Assembly (NCBI GenBank): GCA_001438925.1
Contig: LIAM01000004.1
Span: forward strand, 1 to 33,486
Length of the DNA stretch: 33,486 bases
Direction of reading: 5' to 3'
Origin: Actinobacteria bacterium BACL15 MAG-120619-bin91
Lineage (GTDB): Bacteria; Actinomycetota; Actinomycetes; Nanopelagicales; Nanopelagicaceae
In this document: positions 7,680 through 18,110 of the stretch, piece by piece
Layout: every line of letters starts with the position of its first letter
Position numbering within the stretch: the stretch's first letter is position 1
Notes under the pieces: model-generated
What the model saw: the letters and a program-made list of their open reading frames with translations, nothing else
What the model was told of the DNA's origin: nothing
Databases searched by the model: none
Made by a program: the position numbers and the translations under genes

Positions 7680-10352
7680 CTACCCCAGCAGAGATTGCGA
7701 GATAGCAGCAATCGCCTCCGAAGCCTTTGCTGGATTGGTGCCACCACCCTGCGCGAAATCATCCTTACCGCCGCCGCCACCACCAAGTACCGTTGAACCA
7801 ATCTTGACTAAGGCTCCAGCCTTAACACCTGCAGAACGCGCCTCATCACTTACGGCAACTACAAGAACTGGCTTTCCATCATTGCTGCTCACTAAGGCCA
7901 CCACACTCTTACTATTATGTCCACGCAAATCAATCGCGATCTTTCGTAGATCATCGCCCGAGACGCCATCGGCCATCACAGAGCCAATAAAGGTAACGCC
8001 ATTTATAACAGCGGCTGATTTAGCTAAATCACCAACCTGTGACAAGGCTTGTGCAGATCTAACAGCTGCCAGCTCCTTTTCGATCTCCTTCATCTTGTTG
8101 AGCAGATCTGAGATACGTTCTGGAAGCTCCTCTGTACGGGAACCTTTTATTAATTCGGTAAGTGAGTTAAGCAAAATATGTTCGCGAGCTAGGAATCGAT
8201 AGGCATCAACACCAACGAGGGCTTCGACACGTCGAACCCCAGCACCGATTGATGATTCACCCAACAGCTTTACAACACCTAATTGACCAGAGCGTGAAAC
8301 ATGGGTACCACCGCACAGCTCGCGTGCCCAATCTCCAACACTTACAACACGGACAACATCACCGTACTTCTCACCAAATAAGGCCATCGCCCCAATCTCT
8401 TTGGCCTGCGCCTGGGACATGCTTTCTGCGGTTACCTCTAAATTGTCCAGTAGCAATGTGTTGACGCGCGATTCAACATCATTAAGAATCGAAGCCGAAA
8501 CAGCACCTGTCGATGGAAAATCAAAACGAAATCTGCCGGGTGAGTTTTCAGAGCCTGCCTGTGTTGCAGTCTCCCCAAGAATTTCACGGAAGGCTTTGTG
8601 AACCATATGTGTTGCGGTGTGCGCACGCGAGATTGCAGCGCGTCTTTCGCCGTCGATCTCAGCTAAAGCATCGGCTCCAACTTCGACACTTCCATTAAGA
8701 ACTCTGCCTCTGTGTACAGAAACTCCGGGAACTGGTGATTGAACATCCTCAATCTCAACAACAGCGCCATTGCTCAAGGTGATACGACCACCATCTGCTA
8801 ACTGACCACCACCTTCAGCATAAAACGGGGTGCGGTTAAGGATGATCTCTACATCATCGCCTTCTGATGCGGAGGAGGTTGAAACACCATCTACCAAAAC
8901 CCCTGTTAAGGATGATTCGGCGCTTAAATGGGTATAGCCAAGAAACTCAGTTTTTCCACTCTTGTCTGCAATTGCGCGATACACCGATACATCTGTGTGA
9001 CCAGATTTTTTCGCCTTTGCATCAGCCTTAGCCCGATCCTTTTGCTCCTTCATCAAGCGACGGAATCCATCCTCATCGACGCTTAGACCTTCTTCACTGG
9101 CCATCTCCAGAGTTAAATCAAATGGGAAGCCATAGGTGTCATGAAGCTTGAAAACCTCTTCACCTGGTAGTACTGAACTCTTACTTTTTTTCAAGGCGGT
9201 CGATGCAATATCAAAGATTTGGGTTCCACTCTTGAGCGTTTGCAAGAAGCTTTCTTCCTCCGAAACACTGACCGACAAAATTCTCTTCTTATCCGATGAG
9301 AGTTCCGGGTACTGCGGGGCCATCGCGCCTATTGCTGCGACTGTTAGTTCAGACATAATCGGATCCATAGATCCTAAAAGGCGCATATTACGAATAGTCC
9401 GTCGCATCATTCGACGTAAAACATATCCTCGACCTTCATTGCCGGGTGTAACTCCATCGCCAATTAACATCGCAGATGTTCGAGCATGATCTGCAATAAC
9501 ACGCAGTGATATGTCAGATTTTTCTGAGGAGCCGTATTTAACGCCCGTTAACTCAGAGGCACGATTGAGGATTTGTATCGTTGTGTCGATCTCGTAGATA
9601 TTCTCAACACCTTGCAGTAAGGCCGCTGTACGTTCCAGACCAAGACCGGTATCAATACTTTTTGCTGGAAGCTCTCCTAGGATTGGATATCCATCTTTAC
9701 CGCCACCTGCACCACGTTCATTCTGCATGAAAACCAGGTTCCATACTTCAAGGTAACGATTCTCATCTGCGATTGGGCCACCCTCAGCACCATATGCGGG
9801 GCCACGATCAAAGTAGATCTCAGAACATGGACCGCACGGTCCGGGTACACCCATTGACCAAAAGTTATCGGCCATATCTCGTCGCTGAATACGCTCCTTG
9901 GGAACACCAATCTGCTTGTGCCAAATATCAGCGGCTTCATCATCATCTAAATAAACGGTCACCCATAGTTTTTCTTCAGGGAAACCATAGCCACCATCTG
10001 CATTTGGCCGAGTAAGTAACTCCCAAGCAAGGGCGATCGCACCCTCCTTGAAGTAATCACCAAAGGAGAAGTTTCCACACATTTGGAAAAATGATGCGTG
10101 CCGAGTCGTCTTTCCAACTTCATCGATATCCAAGGTACGGACACACTTTTGGACAGATGTTGCGCGTTTATACGGAGGTGTTATCTCACCCAGAAAGTAA
10201 GGTTTGAATGGAACCATGCCAGCGTTAACCAAGAGAAGGTTTGGATCATCTGCGATCAAAGACGCAGATGGGACAACTGTGTGGGCTAACCCTTGACGGT
10301 TGTCAGATTCAAAAAAGCGCAGCCAGCGCGAACGGATCTCGGCGGATTCCAC
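7680..10352 (-). CDS. alaS: Alanyl-tRNA synthetase
   Basis: Charges tRNA-Ala and clears misacylated Ser and Gly. At 890 residues the architecture is complete: class II catalytic domain, tRNA-recognition helices, an editing domain with HTATH near 577 and CGGTH near 680 as zinc ligands, and a C-terminal DHHA1 domain with the glycine-rich GGGGGGKDD. The GTG start at 10352 fits the family N-terminus ([16 protein letters not shown]). An extra segment of about five residues (DNRQGLA region) sits before [10 protein letters not shown] compared with Streptomyces and Mycobacterium as I remember them. The gene follows the DUF948 gene after nine bases and abuts ruvX. Confidence 0.97.
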   Translation of the reverse strand: MESAEIRSRWLRFFESDNRQGLAHTVVPSASLIADDPNLLLVNAGMVPFKPYFLGEITPPYKRATSVQKCVRTLDIDEVGKTTRHASFFQMCGNFSFGDYFKEGAIALAWELLTRPNADGGYGFPEEKLWVTVYLDDDEAADIWHKQIGVPKERIQRRDMADNFWSMGVPGPCGPCSEIYFDRGPAYGAEGGPIADENRYLEVWNLVFMQNERGAGGGKDGYPILGELPAKSIDTGLGLERTAALLQGVENIYEIDTTIQILNRASELTGVKYGSSEKSDISLRVIADHARTSAMLIGDGVTPGNEGRGYVLRRMMRRTIRNMRLLGSMDPIMSELTVAAIGAMAPQYPELSSDKKRILSVSVSEEESFLQTLKSGTQIFDIASTALKKSKSSVLPGEEVFKLHDTYGFPFDLTLEMASEEGLSVDEDGFRRLMKEQKDRAKADAKAKKSGHTDVSVYRAIADKSGKTEFLGYTHLSAESSLTGVLVDGVSTSSASEGDDVEIILNRTPFYAEGGGQLADGGRITLSNGAVVEIEDVQSPVPGVSVHRGRVLNGSVEVGADALAEIDGERRAAISRAHTATHMVHKAFREILGETATQAGSENSPGRFRFDFPSTGAVSASILNDVESRVNTLLLDNLEVTAESMSQAQAKEIGAMALFGEKYGDVVRVVSVGDWARELCGGTHVSRSGQLGVVKLLGESSIGAGVRRVEALVGVDAYRFLAREHILLNSLTELIKGSRTEELPERISDLLNKMKEIEKELAAVRSAQALSQVGDLAKSAAVINGVTFIGSVMADGVSGDDLRKIAIDLRGHNSKSVVALVSSNDGKPVLVVAVSDEARSAGVKAGALVKIGSTVLGGGGGGKDDFAQGGGTNPAKASEAIAAISQSLLG

Positions 10353-10361
10353 TAGAAAGGA

Positions 10362-10727
10362 TCACTCAGCCTTCTTATTCTTTTTAGCACGACCTTTGTT
10401 CATCTGTGCCGCTGAAAGAAGTGCGCCAGCAACTTTTACCGCAGAACCATTTTTATTCATGAAGCCCTGAGTTGCCTCACTTACCTTTTCAGACATCTCT
10501 TCAATATTTTTGCTAACACGATTAATGCTATGAAGTGGGCCATTAACCAAGGTAACCGTGGTGTGAACCTCATCGATAAGTGGAGCGGTCTCCTCGGTCA
10601 AGGTTTTCAATGACGCTCTCGCCTCATCGACAAGACGTCCGAAACGAACAACCACGTAAGCGATCGCGACCGCTATTACGGCAAGAGATGATGCCGCGAT
10701 TATTGTTGCAATTCCACCTGGACCCAT
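10362..10727 (-). CDS. DUF948 membrane protein
   Basis: A 121-residue protein with one N-terminal membrane helix (about 7-28), a long amphipathic helical middle (30-95) resembling a methyl-accepting coiled coil, and a basic lysine-rich tail (KNKKAE end). This is the DUF948 pattern. Such proteins commonly sit next to alaS in actinobacteria and their function is not established. It lies 21 bases downstream of aspS and nine upstream of alaS, so probably in the same transcript. Confidence 0.8.
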   Translation of the reverse strand: MGPGGIATIIAASSLAVIAVAIAYVVVRFGRLVDEARASLKTLTEETAPLIDEVHTTVTLVNGPLHSINRVSKNIEEMSEKVSEATQGFMNKNGSAVKVAGALLSAAQMNKGRAKKNKKAE

Positions 10728-10748
10728 GTTGTTAGCCTACCTGAACCA

Positions 10749-12503
10749 TTAACTCTCTTGCGGGTTTTTCGGCTGTGGAACCCAATCAATTCCGCTCTCT
10801 TTACGTTGAGCGGGGGTAATCGGAGTTGGAGCACCAGTCAACGGATCTCCTCCACTTGCAGTCTTTGGGAAGGCGATAACTTCGCGAATCGAATCCGACC
10901 CCGTTAATAATGCACACACGCGATCAAGTCCTAATGCGATTCCACCATGTGGAGGTGGCCCGTAATTGAAGGCCTCCAATAAAAAGCCAAACTTGCTTGT
11001 AGCTTCCTCATCACTTAAACCAATGATTGAGAAAACATCTTTTTGAATAGTGCGGTCATGGATACGTATCGAACCGCCACCTAACTCAGTTCCATTCAGC
11101 ACGATGTCATAGGCATAGGCCAATGCAGATGCAGGATCAGATATAAAGGTTGAGGCAAACTCTGGTTTTGGTCCGGTGAATGGGTGGTGAACCGCGGTCC
11201 AACCACCATCATCAGTTGGTTCAAACATTGGAGCATCTACAACCCACAAAAACTCCCACTTACCATCAGCGATTAAATTGCAACGCTTAGCAATCTCAAG
11301 TCGAACAGCTCCTAAAAGATTAAGGGAGGATGTTCTCTCTCCTGCTGCAAAGAAGATCGCATCCCCTGGCTTTGCAGCAGCTGCAGCAACAATTCCTGCT
11401 GTCTCTTTTTCAGAGATGTTCTTTGAAACCGGTCCGCCAAGGGTTCCATCCTCATTAACTAAAATGTATGCAAGCCCCTTTGCACCTCGTGCCTTTGCCC
11501 AGTCTTGCCATGCATCTAGCTCGCGTCGAGCAGATGATGCTCCCCCAGGCATAACAACGCCACCAACATATGGTGCTTGGAAAACACGAAATGGAGTCTC
11601 AGAAAAGAAAGAGGTCAGATCAACTAATTGATTTTCGAAACGTAGATCTGGTTTATCGGAACCGTAATTGGTCATCGCATCTGCATACGTCATACGCTTC
11701 AAGGGAAGTGGAATATCGTAATTCACCGCTTCCTTCCAGACTCGCGCAACGATCTTTTCCGCCACAGCCAAAATATCTTCTTGGTCGATAAATGACATTT
11801 CGATATCCAACTGAGTGAACTCTGGTTGGCGATCTGCTCGGAAATCCTCATCTCGAAAGCAGCGCGCGATTTGATAGTACTTTTCCATTCCTGCAACCAT
11901 AAGAAGTTGCTTAAAAAGCTGCGGCGATTGAGGTAGCGCGTACCAAGATCCTGGCTGCAAACGAACGGGCACTAAAAAGTCGCGCGCACCCTCTGGAGTT
12001 GATCGAGTCAGGTATGGAGTTTCAATCTCGAGGAAGTTTTCATCCTCCATCACACGACGGATAGTCGAAGTTACCTTTGAGCGAAGACGAAGATTGTGAG
12101 CAGGCTTTTCACGTCGCAGATCTAGATAGCGATAGCGAAGACGAACCTCTTCATTAATATCGGTGTCATCGCCACTATCAACTGGAAATGGAAGTGGTGC
12201 TGCCTCTGAGAGAACTACGACCGTGTCTCCCATGACCTCGATCGCACCCGTTGCAATACTAGTGTTTTCATTACCTTCGGGACGAGCAACAACTTCTCCG
12301 GTAATTAGTAGGCACCATTCGGCACGCAGAGAACCTGCGACCTTTTCATCTCTAATAACCACCTGAACAGATCCTGATGCATCACGAAGATCGATGAAAG
12401 CTACACCGCCATGATCTCGGCGGCGAGAAACCCAACCCGCCAGTGTGACGATTTGACCAGCATCTGATTGACGCAGGGATCCAGCTTCATGTGAGCGCAA
12501 CAT
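10749..12503 (-). CDS. aspS: Aspartyl-tRNA synthetase, probably non-discriminating
   Basis: A 584-residue bacterial-type AspRS: anticodon-binding OB fold (about 1-105), class II catalytic domain with [18 protein letters not shown], the GAD insertion, and motif 3 [10 protein letters not shown]. Two positions that separate non-discriminating from discriminating enzymes read H31 (RRRDHGG) and G77 (ARPEGNEN). That is the combination found in enzymes that also charge tRNA-Asn with aspartate for repair by GatCAB. The ATG at 12503 has AGGA just upstream. The gene follows hisS by 12 bases. Confidence 0.96.
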   Translation of the reverse strand: MLRSHEAGSLRQSDAGQIVTLAGWVSRRRDHGGVAFIDLRDASGSVQVVIRDEKVAGSLRAEWCLLITGEVVARPEGNENTSIATGAIEVMGDTVVVLSEAAPLPFPVDSGDDTDINEEVRLRYRYLDLRREKPAHNLRLRSKVTSTIRRVMEDENFLEIETPYLTRSTPEGARDFLVPVRLQPGSWYALPQSPQLFKQLLMVAGMEKYYQIARCFRDEDFRADRQPEFTQLDIEMSFIDQEDILAVAEKIVARVWKEAVNYDIPLPLKRMTYADAMTNYGSDKPDLRFENQLVDLTSFFSETPFRVFQAPYVGGVVMPGGASSARRELDAWQDWAKARGAKGLAYILVNEDGTLGGPVSKNISEKETAGIVAAAAAKPGDAIFFAAGERTSSLNLLGAVRLEIAKRCNLIADGKWEFLWVVDAPMFEPTDDGGWTAVHHPFTGPKPEFASTFISDPASALAYAYDIVLNGTELGGGSIRIHDRTIQKDVFSIIGLSDEEATSKFGFLLEAFNYGPPPHGGIALGLDRVCALLTGSDSIREVIAFPKTASGGDPLTGAPTPITPAQRKESGIDWVPQPKNPQES

Positions 12504-12515
12504 TTTTTCCTAATC

Positions 12516-13772
12516 CTACTTTTCGAGTGCTTCGAGCAATGAATCAATCTTAACTGAGGTTGAGCCACCTGATTTCATCTCTTTCAACTCAACGGTGCCA
12601 CTGGAGATCTCGGAATCACCAAGAACGATCACATATGTAGCACCACTCTTATCAGCACCCTTCATGGCCCCTTTGAGCGCTCGATCTCCAAAGGCGATTT
12701 CCACCCGCTTTCCTTTGGTACGAAGATCGCTTGCAATAGTAAGAGCTTGCCGCTTTGCGCCATCTCCTAATGGAATGATAAAAAGATCGGAAACAAAGGC
12801 TTCCTCGCCGATAACACCTTCAGCTTCCGCAGCCAGCAAGGCACGATCTACGCCAAGTCCAAAACCAATGCCGGAAAGAGATTGTCCACCCAACTGTTCC
12901 ATTAATCCGTCGTAACGTCCCCCGCCACCGATACCAGATTGCGCACCCAGCAGCTCATGGACAAACTCAAAGGTCGTGCCTGTGTAGTAATCCAAGCCTC
13001 GAACCATGCGTGGATTGAGGGTGTATGAGATGTCTAGTGCATCCAAATACTTAGTGACAGTGTCAAAGTGCTTACGGGATGCCTCGCTGAGGTAATTGAT
13101 TAGCAGAGGTGCATCAGCCATCGCCTTCTTCATCTCTTCACGTTTATCATCAAATAACCGTAAAGGATTTATCGCCGCTCGCGCCGCGGTAGTCTCATCT
13201 AACTTAAGGGTAGAAATAAATTTCACAAGATCTACTTTGTGTGCCGCTCTCGATTGGGCATCTCCTAGCGAGGTCAGTTCTATTCGATACCTTTTCAAAC
13301 CAAGGGCCTTAAAACCAGCATCTGCAACTGCAATAACCTCTGCATCGATCGCTGGATCATCCAACCCGATCGCTTCAATTCCCACCTGATAAAACTGTCG
13401 GTATCTACCTGCTTGCGGGCGTTCTGCGCGGAAAAATTGACCTGAATACCAAACCTTTACAGGAAGTTGCCCTCGATCTAATCCATGTTCAATAACCGCT
13501 CGCATCACACCAGCTGTTCCTTCGGGACGCAATGTTATTGAACGACCACCTCTGTCCTCAAAGGTGTACATCTCCTTTGATACAACATCGGTAGATTCTC
13601 CGACACCACGCTTAAATAAATCCGTATCCTCAAAAACCGGAAGTTCGATCAACTTGTACCCAGCTCTGCTTGCTGGCGCAATTAAGCATTCACGTACAAA
13701 TTCAAATGCACTAGAACGTGGAGGTGTGTACTCGCTAACTCCCTTAGGCGCTGAGATCTTCTGCACAGCCAT
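12516..13772 (-). CDS. hisS: Histidyl-tRNA synthetase
   Basis: A 418-residue class II synthetase for tRNA-His. Motif 2 appears as [11 protein letters not shown] and [18 protein letters not shown], the histidine-specific [14 protein letters not shown]-type block as [14 protein letters not shown], motif 3 as [13 protein letters not shown], and the C-terminal anticodon-binding domain follows. The start ATG at 13772 shares one base with the stop of the upstream hydrolase gene (TGATG). Confidence 0.97.
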   Translation of the reverse strand: MAVQKISAPKGVSEYTPPRSSAFEFVRECLIAPASRAGYKLIELPVFEDTDLFKRGVGESTDVVSKEMYTFEDRGGRSITLRPEGTAGVMRAVIEHGLDRGQLPVKVWYSGQFFRAERPQAGRYRQFYQVGIEAIGLDDPAIDAEVIAVADAGFKALGLKRYRIELTSLGDAQSRAAHKVDLVKFISTLKLDETTAARAAINPLRLFDDKREEMKKAMADAPLLINYLSEASRKHFDTVTKYLDALDISYTLNPRMVRGLDYYTGTTFEFVHELLGAQSGIGGGGRYDGLMEQLGGQSLSGIGFGLGVDRALLAAEAEGVIGEEAFVSDLFIIPLGDGAKRQALTIASDLRTKGKRVEIAFGDRALKGAMKGADKSGATYVIVLGDSEISSGTVELKEMKSGGSTSVKIDSLLEALEK

Positions 13773-14461
13773 CAGTAACGACCTACCAAACTCTTTAGAT
13801 ATGGATTGTATTTCTTCTCATGAGCCATAGTTGTTTCGGGTCCATGTCCTGGTAAAACTCGAAGATGATCAGATAGTGGCACAACCTTTTTACGCAAGGT
13901 CTCCTCCATATCCTTAGCTGACCCGGTCGGTAAATCTGTGCGACCAATAGAACCAGAAAAGAGAACATCCCCGCTTATCAATACCTCATCGGAAACCTCA
14001 AAGATTAATGAGCCACGGGTATGGCCAGGTGCATGGGTTGCTCTAAAGGAAAGGCCCACCAATTCAAAGAGATCTCCGTTGCGAAGTTCTCGTACCTCGG
14101 CTGGTTCAACAAATTTCATTCCAGAAAGGGTTGCGTTGAACTCAGCCCCATGAAGTTTTTCAGGTGATGCAAGAAATGCACGATCTTCACTGTGAATATA
14201 AGCGGGTATGGAGTAACCATCGGCTATCGGCTGGATCGAAAAGGTGTGATCCAAATGTCCATGTGTTGCGATAATTGCAACCGGTTTGAGATTGTGGCGC
14301 TGAAGTATTTCTTGCAACTGGCCACTTACATCTGGCATACCGGGGTCGATGACAATGCACTCGCTGCCCGGGCCAGGGGCCAGGACCCAGCAGTTTGTTG
14401 CAAACATTGGAGCGGCAAAGGAGTCGATTAACAAACCCTTCACCCCCTCATTCACGCTCAA
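13772..14461 (-). CDS. Metallo-beta-lactamase-fold hydrolase (glyoxalase II-like)
   Basis: A 229-residue hydrolase with the two-metal signature THGHLDH, then [24 protein letters not shown] and a closing GHGPET. This subgroup is annotated as hydroxyacylglutathione hydrolase-like. Actinobacteria mostly lack glutathione, so another thioester may be the substrate. The first possible start is TTG at 14461; GTG codons at 14455 and 14443 are alternatives and none has a clear ribosome binding site, so the N-terminus is uncertain by up to six residues. It sits next to hisS and opposite the DUF349 gene, the arrangement also found in Streptomyces. Confidence 0.88.
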   Translation of the reverse strand: MSVNEGVKGLLIDSFAAPMFATNCWVLAPGPGSECIVIDPGMPDVSGQLQEILQRHNLKPVAIIATHGHLDHTFSIQPIADGYSIPAYIHSEDRAFLASPEKLHGAEFNATLSGMKFVEPAEVRELRNGDLFELVGLSFRATHAPGHTRGSLIFEVSDEVLISGDVLFSGSIGRTDLPTGSAKDMEETLRKKVVPLSDHLRVLPGHGPETTMAHEKKYNPYLKSLVGRY

Positions 14462-14616
14462 TCAGGGTGCGATTGACGCTCACACCATGAGACAGGGTAC
14501 CTTTTGCTCTACCAATCCACACTCGACCCACGCTTATAGGGTGCAAATCTTCTAAGCATCGCACCCACCACATAGCGAGCCTTGCACAAAGGTAACGCGC
14601 TGAAAGGATCACTCTC
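14462..14616. promoter_or_regulatory. Divergent control region with GGGTGC repeats
   Basis: This 155-base gap separates the hydrolase gene (minus) from the DUF349 gene (plus). GGGTGCGAT occurs on the plus strand at 14465-14473 and on the minus strand at 14566-14558, with a third GGGTGC at 14539-14544. The last two form an inverted pair with a 16-base spacer. A possible minus-strand -10, TATAAG (14538-14533), overlaps a plus-strand TATAGG/TAGGGT (14535-14542). AAAGGA at about 14604-14608 serves the DUF349 start. No tRNA or terminator is evident. The repeats may be an operator; this is inference. Confidence 0.45.
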
Positions 14617-15915
14617 ATGACAGATATGAATTTCCCACACCAGGCTAGCGCTGCAAGTGCGTTAATCGGAGATCCTTCAGCCTTTGGTCGAGTTGCAGAA
14701 GATGGAACTGTTTTTGTTCGCACCTCAAGCGGTGAGAAACCGGTTGGTTCATATCCAGGGAAGAGTGCAGAAGAAGCACTTGCATACTTTGTTCGCAAAT
14801 TTGAGCTGCTAGCTGCCGAGGTTGCACTACTTGCTGCACGTATTCAAAGTGGTGCGATGGTTCCTTCAGATGCATATACGTCAGTTAAAAAACTTCGTGA
14901 TCAGGTAAGAGAACTCAATGGTGTTGGTGATCTTGATGCCTTAGCCGCCTCTGTAGAACAGATTGAGCCACTTATCGAAGGACATCGCGAGGCGTATGAG
15001 GCCAAGAAGGCGGCGGAAAACGCTGCAAAGGCGGCTCGTCGTGAACAGATCCTTGTCGAAAAAGAAAAGATTGTCGCTGAAGCTGAAAGCCTTGCACTCT
15101 CTGAAAGCTGGAAAAGTACCGGAGATCGCCTAAAGGTTTTGCTGGATGAGTGGAAGGCGGCACCTCGTTTAGAGAAGAAGGCTGATGCAGATCTCTGGAA
15201 GAGATTCTCTTCCTCCCGTAACAAGTTTGATAAACGCCGCCGTACCCACTTTGCCGCTCTCGAAGCAACACAATCAGTTGTATCTGATGCAAAGAAAAAG
15301 ATTGTGGAAGAGGCGGAAAAGTTAGCAACATCAACTGAGTGGGTGCCAACGGCTAAGCGATACAAGGCGCTCATGGATCAATGGAAGGCCGCCGGTCGTG
15401 GTAAGAAAAGTGATGATGCAAAGTTATGGGGACGTTTCAAAACCGCCCAAGATCAATTCTTCACCGCTAAAAAAGCTGATTTAGAAAAACGCGATGCAAC
15501 CATGGCCGCCAACCTGGCCAAGCGTGAAGAGCTTCTTCCTCTAATTGAGGCCCTCGTTCCAATTTCTGATGTAAAACAGGCTCGTAAGGTTCTTAATGAA
15601 CATCTTCGTGTCTGGGAAAAGATCGGAATGACGCATCGTGATAAGCGCGCCGCGTTGGATGCACGTCTTGCCGCGGTTGAGTCAGCGGTAAAAGAGGCTG
15701 AGGCTGAGATTTGGCGAAAGACAGATCCGGCCGCTAAGAAGCGTGCCCAAGAGGTTGTTGCTCAGTTGACTGAATCAATCGCCAACTATGAAAAGGCTGC
15801 TGCAAAGTTTGCTGCAAATGGAAACACAAAGAAGGCAACTGAAGCCGCTGAATCTGCGACTGCACGTAAGGTGTGGCTCGCAGAGGCTGAAAAGGGTCTC
15901 GCAGAGTTCAACTAA
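14617..15915 (+). CDS. DUF349 repeat protein
   Basis: A 432-residue, highly charged and mainly helical protein. After an N-terminal domain (about 1-110) come three DUF349 units. The first lies near 150-205 and the second near 225-285, each with W-x-WK, LW-RF and a following helix. A weaker third lies near 300-360 (VWEKIG). Alanine- and lysine-rich linkers suggest coiled coil. No catalytic motif or membrane helix is seen and the function of the family is unknown. The ATG has AAAGGA eight bases upstream. One of only three plus-strand genes, it converges on rel with 24 bases between stops and no strong terminator. Streptomyces has the same gene beside rel and hisS. Confidence 0.85.
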   Translation: MTDMNFPHQASAASALIGDPSAFGRVAEDGTVFVRTSSGEKPVGSYPGKSAEEALAYFVRKFELLAAEVALLAARIQSGAMVPSDAYTSVKKLRDQVRELNGVGDLDALAASVEQIEPLIEGHREAYEAKKAAENAAKAARREQILVEKEKIVAEAESLALSESWKSTGDRLKVLLDEWKAAPRLEKKADADLWKRFSSSRNKFDKRRRTHFAALEATQSVVSDAKKKIVEEAEKLATSTEWVPTAKRYKALMDQWKAAGRGKKSDDAKLWGRFKTAQDQFFTAKKADLEKRDATMAANLAKREELLPLIEALVPISDVKQARKVLNEHLRVWEKIGMTHRDKRAALDARLAAVESAVKEAEAEIWRKTDPAAKKRAQEVVAQLTESIANYEKAAAKFAANGNTKKATEAAESATARKVWLAEAEKGLAEFN

Positions 15916-15939
15916 TGCCGAACCACAATTTACCAGCTA

Positions 15940-18102
15940 CTAATTACTAGTAGTTCTGTAAACATCGTAGACACCTTCAATACCTCGTACCGCAGCCAAC
16001 ACCGCATCCAAATGGGTGGCATCTGCCATCTCAAAGGTAAATCGTGAAAAGGCGGTGCGATCCTTTGAGGTGCTCACAGCTGCGCTCAAGATATTTACAT
16101 GCTGGTCAGACAAGGTACGGGTTACATCTGCAAGCAAGGAGGCCCGATCGAGTGCCTCCACTTGGATATTAACCAAGAAGATTGATGCCGCACCCATTCT
16201 CCACTTCACACTAACAACACGATCGGTTTGATGCTTCTGTAGATCAGAGGCGTTGGTGCAATCTGACCGGTGGATTGATACCCCGCTGCCCTTAGTTATA
16301 AACCCCATGATCGCATCGCCCGGAACTGGGGTGCAACACCGTGCAAGTTTTACGAGAACATCATCGGTTCCCTCGACATCAACAGCGTTGCTAGATCGCC
16401 TTGTAGTGGGAGCGCGATTGGGAAAAACCTCCATCGTTGGCTCAGGGTGTGAATCCTCCGCACCCATCGAAGCGACAAGTTTGTCAATAATTGATGCCGC
16501 AGAAACATGTCCATCTCCAACAGCTGAGTACAGACCATCAATATCTGAGTATCGAAGATCATGTGCTAACTCGAGAAGTGAGTGTCCTGCAAAGATTTTT
16601 TGCAGAGGTAAGCCAGCTTTTCGCATCTGTCGTGCAATTGATTCTCGTCCGGCATCGATAGCTTCTTCGCGACGCTCTTTGCTAAACCAGGCTTTAATTT
16701 TGGAGCGAGCTCTAGGACTCTTTACAAAGTTAAGCCAATCTCGGCTAGGGCCGGCAGCCTCGCTCTTATTGGTAACAATTTCGACAACATCTCCATTATT
16801 GAGGCGTGACTCAAGAGGAACCAGTCGACCATTCACCTTTGCGCCCGCGCACTTAAGGCCAACATCTGTATGGACTGAAAATGCGAAGTCAACAGGAGTG
16901 GATCCCCCAGGCAAAGCGACAACGCTGCCCTTGGGGGTAAAGACAAAGACTTCAGGAGAACCTAAATCAAAACGTAGCGCTTCAAGGAACTCAGAAGGAT
17001 CCTCAGTCTCTTTTTGCCATTCATGGAGTTGACGCAACCATAACATTTCAGGAGATGATTCATTGTTCTCAGTCCCATGTTTGTACTTCCAATGCGCAGC
17101 GATACCAAACTCTGCGCGAGCATGCATATCGTAGGTGCGAATTTGAATCTCAATCGCTTTACCGGTCGGGCCAATAACTGTTGTGTGTAGTGACTGGTAC
17201 AAGTTGAACTTTGGCATCGCGATGTAATCCTTAAAACGCCCTGGGACGGGACTCCAACGTGCGTGGATAGAGCCCAGCACCGCATAACAATCGCGAACAT
17301 CATTTACCAAGACTCGGATACCGACTAGATCATAGATCTCATTGAATTCACGACCTCGCACAACCATCTTTTGGTATACGGAAAAGAAGTGCTTCTGTCG
17401 ACCGGTAACAGTTGAATCAATACTGTCTCGAGCTAAATCATCCTTTACCAAGGCGATAACTTCTGCACTTAACTTGTCACGTGACGGTGAGCGCTCTGCC
17501 ACTAACCTGGAAATCTCTTCAAACTTCTTAGGCTCTAATACCTCAAATGAGAGATCCTCTAACTCCCACTTAAGAGCGTTCATTCCCAATCTATGGGCTA
17601 AAGGTGCATAGATATCAAGAGTTTCACGCGCCTTGCGCTCGGCACTTTCAGTTGATACAAACTTCCAGGTACGCGCGTTGTGAAGACGATCAGCCAACTT
17701 AATAACGAGAACACGAATATCTCTCGACATCGCAATGACCATCTTACGAACAGTCTCGGCTTCTGCTGTGGGTCCATAGGTAAGTTTGTCTAACTTAGTG
17801 ACACCATCAACCAGATCTGCGATCTCATCCCCGAAATCAAGACGTAGTTGAGTCAGTGAGTAAGGCGTATCCTCAACTGTGTCATGGAGCAAAGCCGCGA
17901 TGATTGTCGGGGGGTCCAGGCCTAAGTTAGCCAAAATTTCTGCGACCGCAACTGGATGGGTGATGTACTCCTCACCCGATTTTCGAAGTTGGCCTTCATG
18001 GGCACCACGTGCAACTTCAAAGGCGCGGGAAACCTCATCGCCATTAACTACGGCATGGTTTTCTCTGAGAGCACTTATCACTGGTGCTATCAAAGTATCC
18101 AC
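15940..18102 (-). CDS. rel: Bifunctional (p)ppGpp synthetase/hydrolase Rel
   Basis: Makes and degrades the stringent-response alarmone (p)ppGpp. The 720 residues contain an HD hydrolase domain (about 27-180) with R40, H49 and HDTVED (73-78). The synthetase domain (about 235-345) carries YQKM, EIYDLVGIR and the RFKD loop at 289-292, the charge type of bifunctional enzymes. TGS follows (385-445), then a conserved ARCCTPVPGD segment (587-596) and a C-terminal ACT domain (643-718). Both active sites look intact. The start is GTG 18102 with AAGG just upstream, eight bases after secF. The apt gene usually found between secF and rel in relatives is absent. Confidence 0.96.
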   Translation of the reverse strand: MDTLIAPVISALRENHAVVNGDEVSRAFEVARGAHEGQLRKSGEEYITHPVAVAEILANLGLDPPTIIAALLHDTVEDTPYSLTQLRLDFGDEIADLVDGVTKLDKLTYGPTAEAETVRKMVIAMSRDIRVLVIKLADRLHNARTWKFVSTESAERKARETLDIYAPLAHRLGMNALKWELEDLSFEVLEPKKFEEISRLVAERSPSRDKLSAEVIALVKDDLARDSIDSTVTGRQKHFFSVYQKMVVRGREFNEIYDLVGIRVLVNDVRDCYAVLGSIHARWSPVPGRFKDYIAMPKFNLYQSLHTTVIGPTGKAIEIQIRTYDMHARAEFGIAAHWKYKHGTENNESSPEMLWLRQLHEWQKETEDPSEFLEALRFDLGSPEVFVFTPKGSVVALPGGSTPVDFAFSVHTDVGLKCAGAKVNGRLVPLESRLNNGDVVEIVTNKSEAAGPSRDWLNFVKSPRARSKIKAWFSKERREEAIDAGRESIARQMRKAGLPLQKIFAGHSLLELAHDLRYSDIDGLYSAVGDGHVSAASIIDKLVASMGAEDSHPEPTMEVFPNRAPTTRRSSNAVDVEGTDDVLVKLARCCTPVPGDAIMGFITKGSGVSIHRSDCTNASDLQKHQTDRVVSVKWRMGAASIFLVNIQVEALDRASLLADVTRTLSDQHVNILSAAVSTSKDRTAFSRFTFEMADATHLDAVLAAVRGIEGVYDVYRTTSN

Positions 18103-18110
18103 AAAGAACC

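Noticed and set aside
16253-17032. A 259-codon open frame on the plus strand
   Set aside because: It lies wholly antisense to rel, whose domains are complete. The translation is rich in Ser, Arg and Pro without any recognisable motif, as expected of a shadow frame.
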